Part shown: piece by piece, positions 54,981-63,613 of the stretch | Numbering within the stretch: the stretch's first letter is position 1 | Layout of the letters: each line of letters begins with the position of its first letter | Assembly (NCBI RefSeq): GCF_000444875.1 | Contig: NC_021985.1 | Coordinates: forward strand, 1,426,001-1,490,000 | Length of the DNA stretch: 64,000 nucleotides | Reading direction: 5' to 3' | Source: Streptomyces collinus Tu 365 | GTDB taxonomy: Bacteria; Actinomycetota; Actinomycetes; Streptomycetales; Streptomycetaceae | Position numbers and translations under genes: made by a program | Notes under the pieces: generated by a model | Databases searched by the model: none | What the model saw: only the letters and a program-made list of their open reading frames with translations | Told to the model about the DNA's origin: nothing

Positions 54981-56047
54981 CCCGACCGTCGTCAGCGGCC
55001 GACCGCTCGGCCGCGCACCAGTCCGCCCAGGTGCCCTCGTTCGCGGTGATCTCCGGGAACCAGGTGCAGCGGGTCCTCAGCGGGCGCGAGAAGGAGATCG
55101 TGGAGCTGGTCGAGGCCACCTACCGGCTGCACGGCGCCGGGGACTCGGTCAACCCGCCGTCGTACTTCCTGCGCTTCCCCGACCGCCCGAACGCCCGGAT
55201 CATCGCGCTGCCCGCCTCCGTCGGCGGCTCGGTGCACGTGGACGGCCTCAAGTGGATCTCCAGCTTCCCGGACAACGTGCGCGCCGGGCTGCCCCGCGCC
55301 TCCGCGGTGCTGATCCTCAACGACCCCGTGACGGGCTATCCGTTCGCGTGTCTGGAGAGCTCCATCATCAGCGCCACCCGGACCGCGGCCTCGGCCGCGC
55401 TGGCCGCGGACTGGCTCAGCCGCTCCCGGCCCCGGCCGAGCCGGGTCGGGTTCTTCGGGACGGGCCTGATCGCCCGCTACATCCACACCTTCCTGGCCGG
55501 CACGGGCTGGACGTTCGACACGATCGGCGTGCACGACCTGTCCACCGAGAGCGCCGAGGGCTTCCGCGGCTACCTGCGCCAGGCCGACCCGGCGGCGCAG
55601 GTCACCGTCCACGAGCACGCCGAGGACCTGATCCGCTCCAGCGACCTCGTGGTCTTCGCCACGGTGGCGGGCGAGCCGCACGTCGACGACCCGTCGTGGT
55701 TCGGCCACAACCCCCTGGTGCTGCACATCTCGCTGCGTGACCTGGCGCCGGAGATCCTGCTGGGCTCGGCGAACTTCGTCGACGACGTCGAGCACTGCCT
55801 GAAGGCGGACACCTCCCCGCACCTGGCCGAACAGCGCACCGGGGACCGCGACTTCCTCAACGGCACCCTCAACGACGTGATGCTGGGACGGGCCGCCCCG
55901 CCCGCCGACCGGCCGGTGATCTTCTCGCCGTTCGGACTCGGCGTCCTCGACCTCGCCGTCGGCAAGTACGTCTACGACGAAGCAGCAGAGGCGGGCGACC
56001 TCCGCCTCATCGACGACTTCTTCCACGACCTGCGCCGGTACGGCTGA
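54977..56047 (+). CDS. sbnB: 2,3-diaminopropionate biosynthesis protein SbnB
   Basis: 356 residues, ATG overlapping the previous stop (ATGA). It belongs to the ornithine cyclodeaminase/mu-crystallin superfamily with the NAD-binding VGFFGTGLIARYI (~157-169) and substrate-site segments NPPSYFLRFPDRPNARIIALP (cited in part), SVHVDGLKWISSFP and CLESSIISATRTAASAALA. SbnB oxidatively hydrolyses N-(1-amino-1-carboxyl-2-ethyl)-glutamate to L-2,3-diaminopropionate, 2-oxoglutarate and NADH. It forms a pair with SbnA, encoded next. Confidence 0.95.
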   Translation: MTRPSSAADRSAAHQSAQVPSFAVISGNQVQRVLSGREKEIVELVEATYRLHGAGDSVNPPSYFLRFPDRPNARIIALPASVGGSVHVDGLKWISSFPDNVRAGLPRASAVLILNDPVTGYPFACLESSIISATRTAASAALAADWLSRSRPRPSRVGFFGTGLIARYIHTFLAGTGWTFDTIGVHDLSTESAEGFRGYLRQADPAAQVTVHEHAEDLIRSSDLVVFATVAGEPHVDDPSWFGHNPLVLHISLRDLAPEILLGSANFVDDVEHCLKADTSPHLAEQRTGDRDFLNGTLNDVMLGRAAPPADRPVIFSPFGLGVLDLAVGKYVYDEAAEAGDLRLIDDFFHDLRRYG

Positions 56048-56088
56048 GGCAGGCTGTCGACCTCGGCCCTGGTACCAGGAGGCCCACC

Positions 56089-57114
56089 GTGCCCGTAATT
56101 TCCGCTCCCCATGACTTCAACGAAGGCCGTCTCTTCGTCGACCTCGAGTCGATCTTCGGATGCCCCCTCTACCTGAAGTGCGAGGGCTTCAACTTCGCCG
56201 GCTCCATCAAGTTGAAGGCCGCGAACGAGATGGTGGAGAGCGCCGAGCGGGACGGAGTCCTGACGCCCGACTCCATCCTCGTGGAGTCCTCCTCGGGGAA
56301 CCTGGGCGTCGCGCTCAGCATGATCGCCGCGAGCAAGGGCTACCGGTTCCTGTGCGTCACCGACTCCCGCTGCAACCTGTCCACCAGGCTGCTGATGGAG
56401 GCACTCGGCAGCGAGGTGCACATCGTGGCCGACCTGGACGCGAACGGCGGGTTCCTCGGCACCCGGATCGAGTACGTCCAGCAGTTGTGCGCGTCCGACA
56501 AGCGCTACGTGTGGCTCAGCCAGTACACCAACGCGGGCAACTGGCGGGCGCACTACCGCACCACGGGCCCGGAGATCGCCGAGCACTTCCCGGAGCTGGA
56601 CGTGCTGTTCGTCGGCGCGGGCACCGCGGGGACCCTGATGGGCTGCGCCCGCTACTTCCGGCAGTGGGACCGGCCGGTGCGGATCGTCGCCGTCGACAGC
56701 GTGGGCTCGGTGGCGTTCGGCGGCGAGCCGGGCCGCCGGATGATCCCCGGGCTGGGCATGAGCATGGTGCCGCCGCTGCTCGACGAGTCCTACGTCGACG
56801 AGGTGATCCACGTGGAGGAGGCGGACACCATCCGCACCTGTCACCGCATGGCCCGCCGGGGATTCCTGTTCGGCGGCTCCACGGGCACCGTGGTCAGTGG
56901 CGCCACGGAGTGGCTGTCCCGGCACGACGCCCGCGGCCTCACGGCGGTGGCCGTCGCGCCGGACCTCGGCGAGCGCTACCTCGACACCATCTACCAGACC
57001 AACTGGCTGCAGGATCTCTACGGCGCCCACATCCTCGACTCCGAACGGGTGACCGCCGCGCCCCCGGAGGACGGGTCCGCCTCCCGGGAGCCGAGCCGCC
57101 GGCCCAGACCCTAG
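56089..57114 (+). CDS. sbnA: 2,3-diaminopropionate biosynthesis protein SbnA
   Basis: 341 residues from GTG 56089 with CAGGAGG upstream. It is a PLP-dependent fold II enzyme of the cysteine synthase family. The Schiff-base lysine lies in FAGSIKLKAANEM, the phosphate/substrate loop is ESSSGNLGVALS, and the PLP phosphate-binding Gly-rich turn is VGAGTAGTLMG. SbnA joins O-phospho-L-serine and L-glutamate to the intermediate used by SbnB. With SbnB it supplies L-2,3-diaminopropionate for the NRPS and Pls-like genes upstream. It is the last gene of the operon, with a strong hairpin 6 bp after the stop. Confidence 0.96.
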   Translation: MPVISAPHDFNEGRLFVDLESIFGCPLYLKCEGFNFAGSIKLKAANEMVESAERDGVLTPDSILVESSSGNLGVALSMIAASKGYRFLCVTDSRCNLSTRLLMEALGSEVHIVADLDANGGFLGTRIEYVQQLCASDKRYVWLSQYTNAGNWRAHYRTTGPEIAEHFPELDVLFVGAGTAGTLMGCARYFRQWDRPVRIVAVDSVGSVAFGGEPGRRMIPGLGMSMVPPLLDESYVDEVIHVEEADTIRTCHRMARRGFLFGGSTGTVVSGATEWLSRHDARGLTAVAVAPDLGERYLDTIYQTNWLQDLYGAHILDSERVTAAPPEDGSASREPSRRPRP

Positions 57115-57120
57115 CGGCGC

Positions 57121-57172
57121 CTCCCGTTCGCGGCGCGCGGCCCAACCGGGGCCGCGCGCCGCGAACCGGGAG
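57121..57172. terminator. Bidirectional terminator between the biosynthetic and pqq operons
   Basis: A stem of about 23 bp (left arm 57121-57143, right arm 57149-57172) with one bulged base and a 5-base loop fills the whole gap between two convergent stop codons. It is long and G/C-rich and should block read-through from both operons, although it lacks a long T-run. Confidence 0.85.
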
Positions 57173-58348
57173 TCACCGCGCGCTCGGCGCCGTCCGTCCG
57201 GCGGTGTCCGTGGGCGCGGTGCGGGCGGGCGCGGGCACCGGTGCCGCGCCGGGCCGCCGGTACACGTACGGCGGAGCCTCGGTCCGGCCGCCGTCGGCCA
57301 GTTCGCGCACCAGGGCGTGGTCGGGCGAGAGCGCGCAGGCCGGGTCTGTGCGGGCCGCGTCGCCGGTGAGCGCGAAGGCCTGGCAGCGGCAGCCGCCGAA
57401 GTCCTCCTCGCGACGCGGGCAGCTCCCGCAGGGGCCGGTCATCCAGTCGGTGCCCCGGTAGCGGCCGAACGCCGGTGACCGTTCCCAGATCCAGGCGAGT
57501 GAGTGGTCGCGCACGTTGGGCGGGTCGAGGTCGGGCAGCGAGGCGGCGGCCGGGCAGGGCAGCGCGGTCCCGTCGGGTGCCACGGTCAGCGAGACCGCGC
57601 CCCAGCCGCCCATGCAGGGCTTGGCCACCCCGTCGAAGTAGTCGGGGACGACCCACACCAGGTCGACGTCACCGGCGAGTTCGGCCCGTCGCCGGGCCAC
57701 CGTCTCGCGGGCCCGGTCGAGTTGCTCGCGGGTGGGCAGCAGCGCGGCCCGGTTGAGCAGCCCCCAGCCGTAGAACTGGGTGTTGGCCAGCTCGATGCGG
57801 TCCACGCCCCAGGCCACGCCCAGGTCGATGAGGGCGTCGACGGCGTCGAGGTTGTCACGGTGCAGCACGACGTTGAGACCGAGCGGGAGCCCGGCGGCGC
57901 GGACGAGGGCGGCGGCCCGTTCCTTCGCCGCGAAGGAGGTGGGCCGTCCGGCGATGCGGTCGTTGGCGCGGGACTCGGCGTGCTGGACGGACAGCTGGAC
58001 GCTGCGCAGCCCGGCGCCGGTCAGCGCGGCCAGCCGGGCCTCGTCGAGACCGGTGCCGCTGGTGACCAGCTGGGTGTACAGACCGGCGGTCCCGGCGGCG
58101 GCGACGATGTGTTCGAGGTCGTCGCGCAGCAGCGGCTCCCCGCCGGAGAGGTGCGTGTGCACGATGCCGAACTCACCGGCCTGGCGCAGCACGTCCGCCC
58201 ACTGTTCGGCAGTCAACTCGCTTGACCTGCGAGCCAGTTCGAGGGGATTGGAGCAGTAGGGGCAGTGCAGCGGGCAGGCGTGGGTGAGTTCGGCGAGCAG
58301 GGCCCAGGGGCGGGCGGGTGAAGCGACGGGGCTGACGGGTTCGGTCAC
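57173..58348 (-). CDS. pqqE: PqqE, radical SAM enzyme of PQQ synthesis
   Basis: 391 residues from GTG 58348, overlapping pqqD by 4 bp. The radical SAM cluster motif CPLHCPYC follows LLAELTHA. The glycine-rich SAM segment is HTHLSGGEPLLRDDLEHI, and the C-terminal SPASM cysteines lie in PCMGGWGAV, PCPAAASLPD and GPCGSCPRREEDFGGCRCQAF (cited in part). It makes the Glu-Tyr carbon-carbon bond in PqqA, held by PqqD. The ~40-residue Pro/Ala tail beyond the SPASM region is longer than in Gram-negative PqqE. Confidence 0.97.
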   Translation of the reverse strand: MTEPVSPVASPARPWALLAELTHACPLHCPYCSNPLELARRSSELTAEQWADVLRQAGEFGIVHTHLSGGEPLLRDDLEHIVAAAGTAGLYTQLVTSGTGLDEARLAALTGAGLRSVQLSVQHAESRANDRIAGRPTSFAAKERAAALVRAAGLPLGLNVVLHRDNLDAVDALIDLGVAWGVDRIELANTQFYGWGLLNRAALLPTREQLDRARETVARRRAELAGDVDLVWVVPDYFDGVAKPCMGGWGAVSLTVAPDGTALPCPAAASLPDLDPPNVRDHSLAWIWERSPAFGRYRGTDWMTGPCGSCPRREEDFGGCRCQAFALTGDAARTDPACALSPDHALVRELADGGRTEAPPYVYRRPGAAPVPAPARTAPTDTAGRTAPSAR

Positions 58349-58614
58349 TTGAGCCAGCCCTCCTGCCGCAGCCGGTCGAGGAAGGCGGGGACCTCGCCGG
58401 CCACCGGTGCGCCGGGGAAGCGCTCGGCCAGTTCGCCGACGATCCCGGGCACGGTACGGGTGCCGTCGCACAGGCCGACTACCGCGCCGGCGTGCCCCTG
58501 GAGGACGACCACGCGTTCCGGCATGACGAGCAGGTCCGTGCCGCGCACGCTGTCGTGCCGCAGGGTCAGCGCCGGGGCGAGGGACGGGCACCACTGGCTG
58601 TCGGACTCCGCCAT
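58345..58614 (-). CDS. pqqD: PqqD, PqqA-binding chaperone
   Basis: 89 residues from ATG 58614. This is the RiPP recognition element fold: LAPALTLRHDSVRGTDLLVMPERVVVLQ (cited in part), then GHAGAVVGLCDGTRTVPGIV and a C-terminal helix FLDRLRQEGWL. It binds the PqqA leader and presents it to PqqE. It overlaps pqqC by one base and pqqE by four, consistent with coupled translation in one operon. Confidence 0.95.
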   Translation of the reverse strand: MAESDSQWCPSLAPALTLRHDSVRGTDLLVMPERVVVLQGHAGAVVGLCDGTRTVPGIVGELAERFPGAPVAGEVPAFLDRLRQEGWLK

Positions 58615-59399
58615 CACACGCGCTCCCGTCGCTCGTCGCGGTCGGCCCGGCTGCCGCGGTCCGCCGGCGTGTCCTGTCCGTCGGCCCCGGGCCGTCCGGC
58701 GCAGTCCACGGCGTCGAGCAGGGCCCACAGCACGTCGCACTTGAAGGACAGCGCGGCCACGGCCCGTTCCTGGTCGCGGCGGGTGCGGGCCCACCGCAGG
58801 ACGAGTTCCAGCGCCTCGGCGCTGTCGCGCCGGCCCTGGTCGACGCGGGTGCGGAAGTAGGCGAGGCCGTCCGCCGCGATCCAGGGGTAGTGGCGCTCGA
58901 ACGCCTCGATGCGCACGCGCATGAGGCCGGGGGCGCTCAGTTCGGTGAGCGAGGCGGCGACCGCCTCCAGGGGCGAGCGCAGGCGGCAGAAGTTGACGTA
59001 GCCCTCCACGGCCAGCCGTACGCCGGGCAGTACGGCCTCCCCCGACAGCAGGGTGCCGCGGTCCAGGCCGGCCGCCTCGCCGAGCCGCAGCCAGCGCTCG
59101 ATGCCGCCCTCGCCCTCGGCGCGTCCGTCGTGGTCCTCGATCCGCCGCAGCCACATGCGCCGCAGCCGCGACGAGTCCAGCTTGGCGACGATCAGCGCGT
59201 CCTTGACCGGGATGTGGATCTGGTAGTGGAAGCGGTTGGTGATCCAGCGGCGCAGCTCGGCCTGGCTCAGGTCGCCCTCGTGCATCCGGACGTTGAAGGG
59301 ATGGCGGTCGTGGTAGCGCCCCTGGCCCACCGCGCGCAGGCGGGCCTCGAACTCGGCGGGGCTCCAGGGCTCCGTCAGCGGGGCGAGTGTCGTGGTCAC
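58614..59399 (-). CDS. pqqC: PqqC, pyrroloquinoline quinone synthase
   Basis: 261 residues from GTG 59399. Conserved features of the cofactor-free oxidase are HPFNVRMHEGDLSQAELRRW, NRFHYQIHIPVKDALIVAKL, EGGIERWLRLGEAAGLDR and AFERHYPWIAADGLAYFRTR (cited in part). It catalyses the final ring closure and eight-electron oxidation to PQQ. The C-terminal ~30 residues are polar and poorly conserved. It overlaps pqqB by 4 bp. Confidence 0.97.
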   Translation of the reverse strand: MTTTLAPLTEPWSPAEFEARLRAVGQGRYHDRHPFNVRMHEGDLSQAELRRWITNRFHYQIHIPVKDALIVAKLDSSRLRRMWLRRIEDHDGRAEGEGGIERWLRLGEAAGLDRGTLLSGEAVLPGVRLAVEGYVNFCRLRSPLEAVAASLTELSAPGLMRVRIEAFERHYPWIAADGLAYFRTRVDQGRRDSAEALELVLRWARTRRDQERAVAALSFKCDVLWALLDAVDCAGRPGADGQDTPADRGSRADRDERRERV

Positions 59400-60301
59400 A
59401 GCTCGATCACCATTCCGTCGTCGGCCACCTCGACGCCCAGCCGGGCGAGCCGCTTGTGCTGCGGCGCCGCCGGATCGACGAGGGGATTCGTGTTGTTGAG
59501 GTGGGTGTAGAGGCAGCGGGCGGACAGCGTGGCGAGCACGGCGGCGGTGCCGCGCGGTCCGTCGACGGGCAGGTGTCCCATGCCCGTGGCGGTGCGGGTG
59601 GAGATGCCGGTGCGGCGGGGTTCCTCGTCGTCCCAGAAGGTGCCGTCGACGATGACGCAGTCGGCCTCGGCCGCGGCCCGGTGCAGTTCCTCCGACCACT
59701 CGGCGACGGCCGGGGCGTAGAGGGCGCAGGTGCCGGCGGCCGGGTCGTACAGGCGCAGTGCCACGACCCAGGCCTCGTGCGCGGGCGCGCCGGCGGCGTA
59801 CCGGGGGCGCTTGCCGGAGACGGGCACGGCGCTGATCCGCAGGCCGGAGGCGGGGCCGGCGGGGTCCAGCGGACGGGCGCCCCGGCACTCCAGTTCCCGC
59901 CAGGTCAGGTCGGTGTACGGGGTGAGCGCCTCGCTCAGGCGCAGGCGCTCGTCGAGGGCCCGGCGCACCGGTGGCGTGGCGAGGATCTCCAGTCCCCGGG
60001 CCTCGCGCAGCCGCCAGATGCCCAGGGTGTGGTCGAGTTCGGCGTCGGTGAGGACGACGCCGGCGACCGGTGTCCGCCGGGGGCCGGGGCCGGGGTGCAG
60101 GACCGGGTGGGCCTCGATCTGGTCGCCGATGTCGGGGGTGGCGTTGACGAGGTACCAGCGGCCCTCGTCGGTGCGGACGGCCAGGGACGCGTGTCTGCGG
60201 CGCCGAGAGCAGTGGGCGCGTGCCCCGGAGCACCCGGGGCACGCGCAGTTCCACTGGGGGATGCCGCCGCCGGCCGCGGTGCCGAGCACCTGCAGCAGCA
60301 C
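59396..60301 (-). CDS. pqqB: PqqB, metallo-beta-lactamase-fold PQQ synthesis protein
   Basis: 301 residues. PqqB features include VLGTAAGGGIPQWNCACPGC at the start (zinc-binding cysteines), LTDAELDHTLGIWRLREA (metal site), ISAVPVSGKRPRY and YTHLNNTNPLVDP at the end. PqqB hydroxylates the cross-linked tyrosine of the Glu-Tyr intermediate, giving the ortho-quinone precursor used by PqqC. It follows pqqA by 8 bp and overlaps pqqC by 4 bp. Confidence 0.96.
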   Translation of the reverse strand: MLLQVLGTAAGGGIPQWNCACPGCSGARAHCSRRRRHASLAVRTDEGRWYLVNATPDIGDQIEAHPVLHPGPGPRRTPVAGVVLTDAELDHTLGIWRLREARGLEILATPPVRRALDERLRLSEALTPYTDLTWRELECRGARPLDPAGPASGLRISAVPVSGKRPRYAAGAPAHEAWVVALRLYDPAAGTCALYAPAVAEWSEELHRAAAEADCVIVDGTFWDDEEPRRTGISTRTATGMGHLPVDGPRGTAAVLATLSARCLYTHLNNTNPLVDPAAPQHKRLARLGVEVADDGMVIEL

Positions 60302-60309
60302 GGCGGCGG

Positions 60310-60441
60310 TTAGCGGACGGAGAGGGAGTAGGCGGTGACCTCGAGCGCGGTGTCGACCACCGAGTACCCGGGCGTCTGCCAGGCAGTCTGCTCTGTCTCC
60401 TCGGCGCGGGTCTGCCCGGCCTGCTCGACGGCTTCGGTCAT
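60310..60441 (-). CDS. pqqA: PqqA precursor peptide
   Basis: 43 residues starting MTEAVEQAGQ. The core contains WQTPGYSVVDTALEVTAYSL, with the Glu34 and Tyr38 pair separated by three residues (E-x-x-x-Y) that become PQQ. ATG 60441 has AGGAAGG upstream. It is longer than the ~23-residue peptides of Gram-negatives because of an acidic N-terminal leader, normal for actinobacteria. It is the first gene of pqqABCDE. Confidence 0.95.
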   Translation of the reverse strand: MTEAVEQAGQTRAEETEQTAWQTPGYSVVDTALEVTAYSLSVR

Positions 60442-60500
60442 GGTGCGTACCTTCCTTTCGACAGGGGTGAGTCGACCCTCCCGGGGCGGGAGGGGGGTCT

Positions 60501-61652
60501 TCACTTGATGGTCACCTGGAGCAGGAGGTCCTTCTCGGCGCCGCGGTCGCTCGTGCCCAGCCAGAGCCGGTCGGCCCCGGGGACCTTCGCCAGTGCCCGC
60601 AGCCGGCCCCAGGCACCCTGGTAGTAGGCCGTGGCCGGTCCGACGGCCTCGCCGCCGGCGCCGATGGGGACCCGCCACAGCCGGTGGCCGCTCAGGGTCG
60701 CCGCGTAGATGACGTTCCTGACGATCGCGATCTGGGCGGGCACGCCGCCGTCGGAGGGCTTCCAGACCATCTTGGGGTTCGTCATGCCCGCGGTGGAGCA
60801 GCCTCCCTCGCAGACGGGCCAGCCGTAGTTGCGGCCCATCTTGACGAGGTTGAGCTCGTCCCAGGTGTCCTGGCCGATCTCGGTCTCCCACAGCCGGCCG
60901 GTGCTGTCCCAGGCCAGGCCCTGGGGGTTGCGGTGGCCGTAGCTGTAGACGCGGTTGCCGAACGGGTTCCCGGGCGCGGCGGCGCCGGTCCTGGTGATCC
61001 GCAGGATCTTGCCGTTCAGCGAGTTCTTGTCCTGCGCCAGCTTCGACTGCTGGGCGTCGCCCGTGGTGACGTAGAGGTAGCCGTCGGGGCCGAAGGCGAT
61101 CTTCCCGCCGTTGTGCTGGGTGTCCCTGACGATTCCGGTCAGCACCGGGGTGTAGCCGCTCAGCGCCTTGCCGTCGAAGCTCATCCGGACCACGCGGTTG
61201 TCGGTCGCGGTGGTCTCCATGAAGAAGACGTCCTTGTCCGTCTTCCCGTTCCACGCCGGTGACGCGGCGACGCCCAGCAGACCGCCCTTGTCCTGGGTCT
61301 GCAGGCTCCACACCGAGTGGGGCACCGTGCCGACCCGCTGCTTGGTCCCGTCCAGGGCGACCTTCCAGACCACGCCGGTGTCGCGTTCGGTGACCAGCGC
61401 CGCGTTCCGGCCCGGCAGGAAGGCGATCCCCCACGGGGTCGTCAGCTTGTCCGAGAGCGTGGCCACAGCGGCCGGCGCACCGTCCTTGAGGGGGGCGCCG
61501 GCACCGGTGTCCTGTGCGCGCGGGACGGGCGGCCGGGCCGCGGCCGTCGCGGCCGGCTGGGACCCGCCGACGGCCAGCACGGCGGCGACGGCGGTGACGG
61601 CGGCCATGCCCGGACGGACCGGGTGCAGTGCCGAACGCGCCAAGCGTGACAT
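60501..61652 (-). CDS. Secreted PQQ-dependent sugar dehydrogenase
   Basis: 383 residues. A signal peptide (MAAVTAVAAVLAVGGSQPAATA) is followed by a six-bladed propeller of the soluble glucose/sorbosone dehydrogenase family. Diagnostic blocks are TTPWGIAFLPGRNAALVTER, QHNGGKIAFGPDGYLYVTTGDA (cited in part) with the catalytic His, YSYGHRNPQGLAWD and GRNYGWPVCEGG. It oxidises a sugar or other alcohol outside the cell with PQQ. It lies 59 bp upstream of pqqA on the same strand, so user and cofactor may be co-transcribed. Confidence 0.94.
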   Translation of the reverse strand: MSRLARSALHPVRPGMAAVTAVAAVLAVGGSQPAATAAARPPVPRAQDTGAGAPLKDGAPAAVATLSDKLTTPWGIAFLPGRNAALVTERDTGVVWKVALDGTKQRVGTVPHSVWSLQTQDKGGLLGVAASPAWNGKTDKDVFFMETTATDNRVVRMSFDGKALSGYTPVLTGIVRDTQHNGGKIAFGPDGYLYVTTGDAQQSKLAQDKNSLNGKILRITRTGAAAPGNPFGNRVYSYGHRNPQGLAWDSTGRLWETEIGQDTWDELNLVKMGRNYGWPVCEGGCSTAGMTNPKMVWKPSDGGVPAQIAIVRNVIYAATLSGHRLWRVPIGAGGEAVGPATAYYQGAWGRLRALAKVPGADRLWLGTSDRGAEKDLLLQVTIK

Positions 61653-61981
61653 CCTGGAGCCTTTCCTTCGGTGGGGGCGAGAGCGCGTGGCTTCCGTCGG
61701 GAAGGCGCGGCCCCCTGCGCTTTTCGGGGCTGGTGCTCATTGCTGAGCCGCTTCGTGGTGAACCGGCGGGAAGCGCCGCGGCCGGGGCGGGACGACGACT
61801 CCCTTCGGAATGTCCGGCGCCCGCCGTACGACGGCCGCCGGGGTCCCTCCATCCTGCTGACGGCCCTCTCAGCGATGGTCGGCACCGGCGCGTCGATCTC
61901 CGGCTCACCGGCGCCGACAAGTCCCTCCGACGGGTGACGCGCCGTCATGCCAGGTGGCCTCATCGGCCCTCGGCCACTCGG
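61653..61981. other. 329-bp intergenic stretch upstream of the sugar dehydrogenase/pqq operon
   Basis: There is no gene that I can support. It should hold the promoter for the sugar dehydrogenase and pqq genes (GAAGGAAAGG ribosome binding site just before ATG 61652). No long dyad, terminator or repeat is evident. Confidence 0.5.
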
Positions 61982-63583
61982 TCACTCACCGGCCGGGCAG
62001 CCGGTGCCGTCGGCCGGCCGCGCCCGGGTGCCCGGGGCCGAGGGGGCCGTCGTGCGGTTCGGCGCGGGAGCGGGAGCCGGGTCCGGCGGCCGGCCCGGGC
62101 TCGGGGACCGGGCGGGACCGCCGGACGCGGCCGTGGACGGGGCCGGGGCCGTCGGGGCCGGGCCCGACGGCCCTGCGGGCGACGGGGCCGGCGACCCTTC
62201 CGGCGACCGGCTCGGCGCCTGGCCGGGGCCGAGGCAGGGGGGCGGCGTGGTCGTGGGGGACGCCGGCTGGGAGGGGGCGGTCGTGTCCCGCTTGCCGATG
62301 CAGTCGACGAAGCGGACGAAGCCGGGCGGCCCGGTGGTGCCCTCGACCACCGCGAAGTCCCGGGTCTCATGGCTGCGGAGCAGGCACATGTCGTAGCGGA
62401 CGACGGCCGCGGGGACGCTCCCGGTGGCGGCCGTGCGGTACTGGTGGCGGCCCACGAGCTGGCAGGAGTCGTAGCGGATCAGCGGTCCGCGCGGGCCCAC
62501 CGTGTAGCGGTGCGGGCGCACGTCGGTGGAGAAGTCCTTGAAGGCGAAGGCGGTGTCGTCGCAGTCGCTGAAGTGGACGGTCCCGCCGCTCCACGCGCAG
62601 TCGATGACCACCGCGTCCGGGTCGCGGACCTCGAAGCGGATGTCCTGGGCGTGGAACCGCTGCACCGAGTCGTGGTGCACGCCGACGGGGAAGCGGAAGA
62701 AGGTGCTCGTCGTGCCGTACGGCTCGGTGCTCTGGGGGCGTTTGCCGGTGATGATGTACGAGCCTCCCCGGCATGCGATCGATCCGCCGTAGGGGAACTC
62801 CAGGAAGTTCCCCCACTCGTACTCGACCTTCATGTCGGTGAACCAGTAGTTGAGGAACTGGTCCTGGTCGTTCGGGACCTGCCCGCGCCCGGTGCGGCCC
62901 GAGTAGAGGAACGCCCGGCGGTAGCTCCCGCCGACCCGGCACGCCTCCCACCGCATCTCCGAGTTGGTGTCCGTGCCGTCCAGGGCCAGTCCGTACTCCC
63001 ACTCCCCCGACCACTCGCACTCCGAGAAGCGGTAGTCCTGCGCCTGCCCGGTCGAGTACGAGGAGAAGAAGGAGGCGCCCGGGGTGGCCGAGCGGAACTC
63101 CATGCGTTCGAAGGAGAGGTTCGACCAGACGTCCTCGTTGCGGCACAGGTAGGAGCCCGGGCCGTCCTGCGGGCGGAAGACGAGGGTCGTCATGCGCTTG
63201 CCCGCCCCGGAGAACCGCAGTCCGCTGGCGGGCCGGGGCGGAGCGGTGCCGTTGAGCAGGGCGTTGGGGCGGGTGATCAGGAACTCCCCGGCCGGGATCT
63301 GGACGACCACGCGGCCGACCCCGTCGGTGACGCGGGCGGCCGCCATGGAGTAGGCGATCTCGAACGCGCCGGTGTCGTCGGTGCGCCCGTCGCCCACGGC
63401 CCCGAGGTCGGCGACGTCGACCACGGTGACCGTCTTGCGCGAGGAGCGCCGGAACCCGGGCGCGGCGCCCGCGGCGGCGGACGCGCCGGCCGCGGTCAGG
63501 GAGGTCGCGGCCAGCACCGACGCCCCGCCGCGCAGCAGGCGCCGGCGGCTGACACGGGACCGGTCGCCGTCGCTTTCGGTCAT
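61982..63583 (-). CDS. Tat-exported right-handed beta-helix protein
   Basis: 533 residues from ATG 63583. A twin-arginine signal (RVSRRRLLRGGASVLAATSL, ~10-29) is followed by a pectate-lyase-superfamily beta-helix (VVDVADLGAVGDGRTDDTGAF, the usual start of Pectate_lyase_3/GH55-like folds; VVVQIPAGEFLI; FRFPVGVHHDSVQRFHAQDI). The last ~100 residues are a Pro/Ser/Thr/Ala-rich tail ending in a single cysteine (GTGCPAGE). It probably binds or cleaves a polysaccharide at the cell surface. No catalytic residues can be named. Confidence 0.87.
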   Translation of the reverse strand: MTESDGDRSRVSRRRLLRGGASVLAATSLTAAGASAAAGAAPGFRRSSRKTVTVVDVADLGAVGDGRTDDTGAFEIAYSMAAARVTDGVGRVVVQIPAGEFLITRPNALLNGTAPPRPASGLRFSGAGKRMTTLVFRPQDGPGSYLCRNEDVWSNLSFERMEFRSATPGASFFSSYSTGQAQDYRFSECEWSGEWEYGLALDGTDTNSEMRWEACRVGGSYRRAFLYSGRTGRGQVPNDQDQFLNYWFTDMKVEYEWGNFLEFPYGGSIACRGGSYIITGKRPQSTEPYGTTSTFFRFPVGVHHDSVQRFHAQDIRFEVRDPDAVVIDCAWSGGTVHFSDCDDTAFAFKDFSTDVRPHRYTVGPRGPLIRYDSCQLVGRHQYRTAATGSVPAAVVRYDMCLLRSHETRDFAVVEGTTGPPGFVRFVDCIGKRDTTAPSQPASPTTTPPPCLGPGQAPSRSPEGSPAPSPAGPSGPAPTAPAPSTAASGGPARSPSPGRPPDPAPAPAPNRTTAPSAPGTRARPADGTGCPAGE

Positions 63584-63613
63584 GATGTCCCTTCCTTCGG
63601 CGCTGACGCTGTC

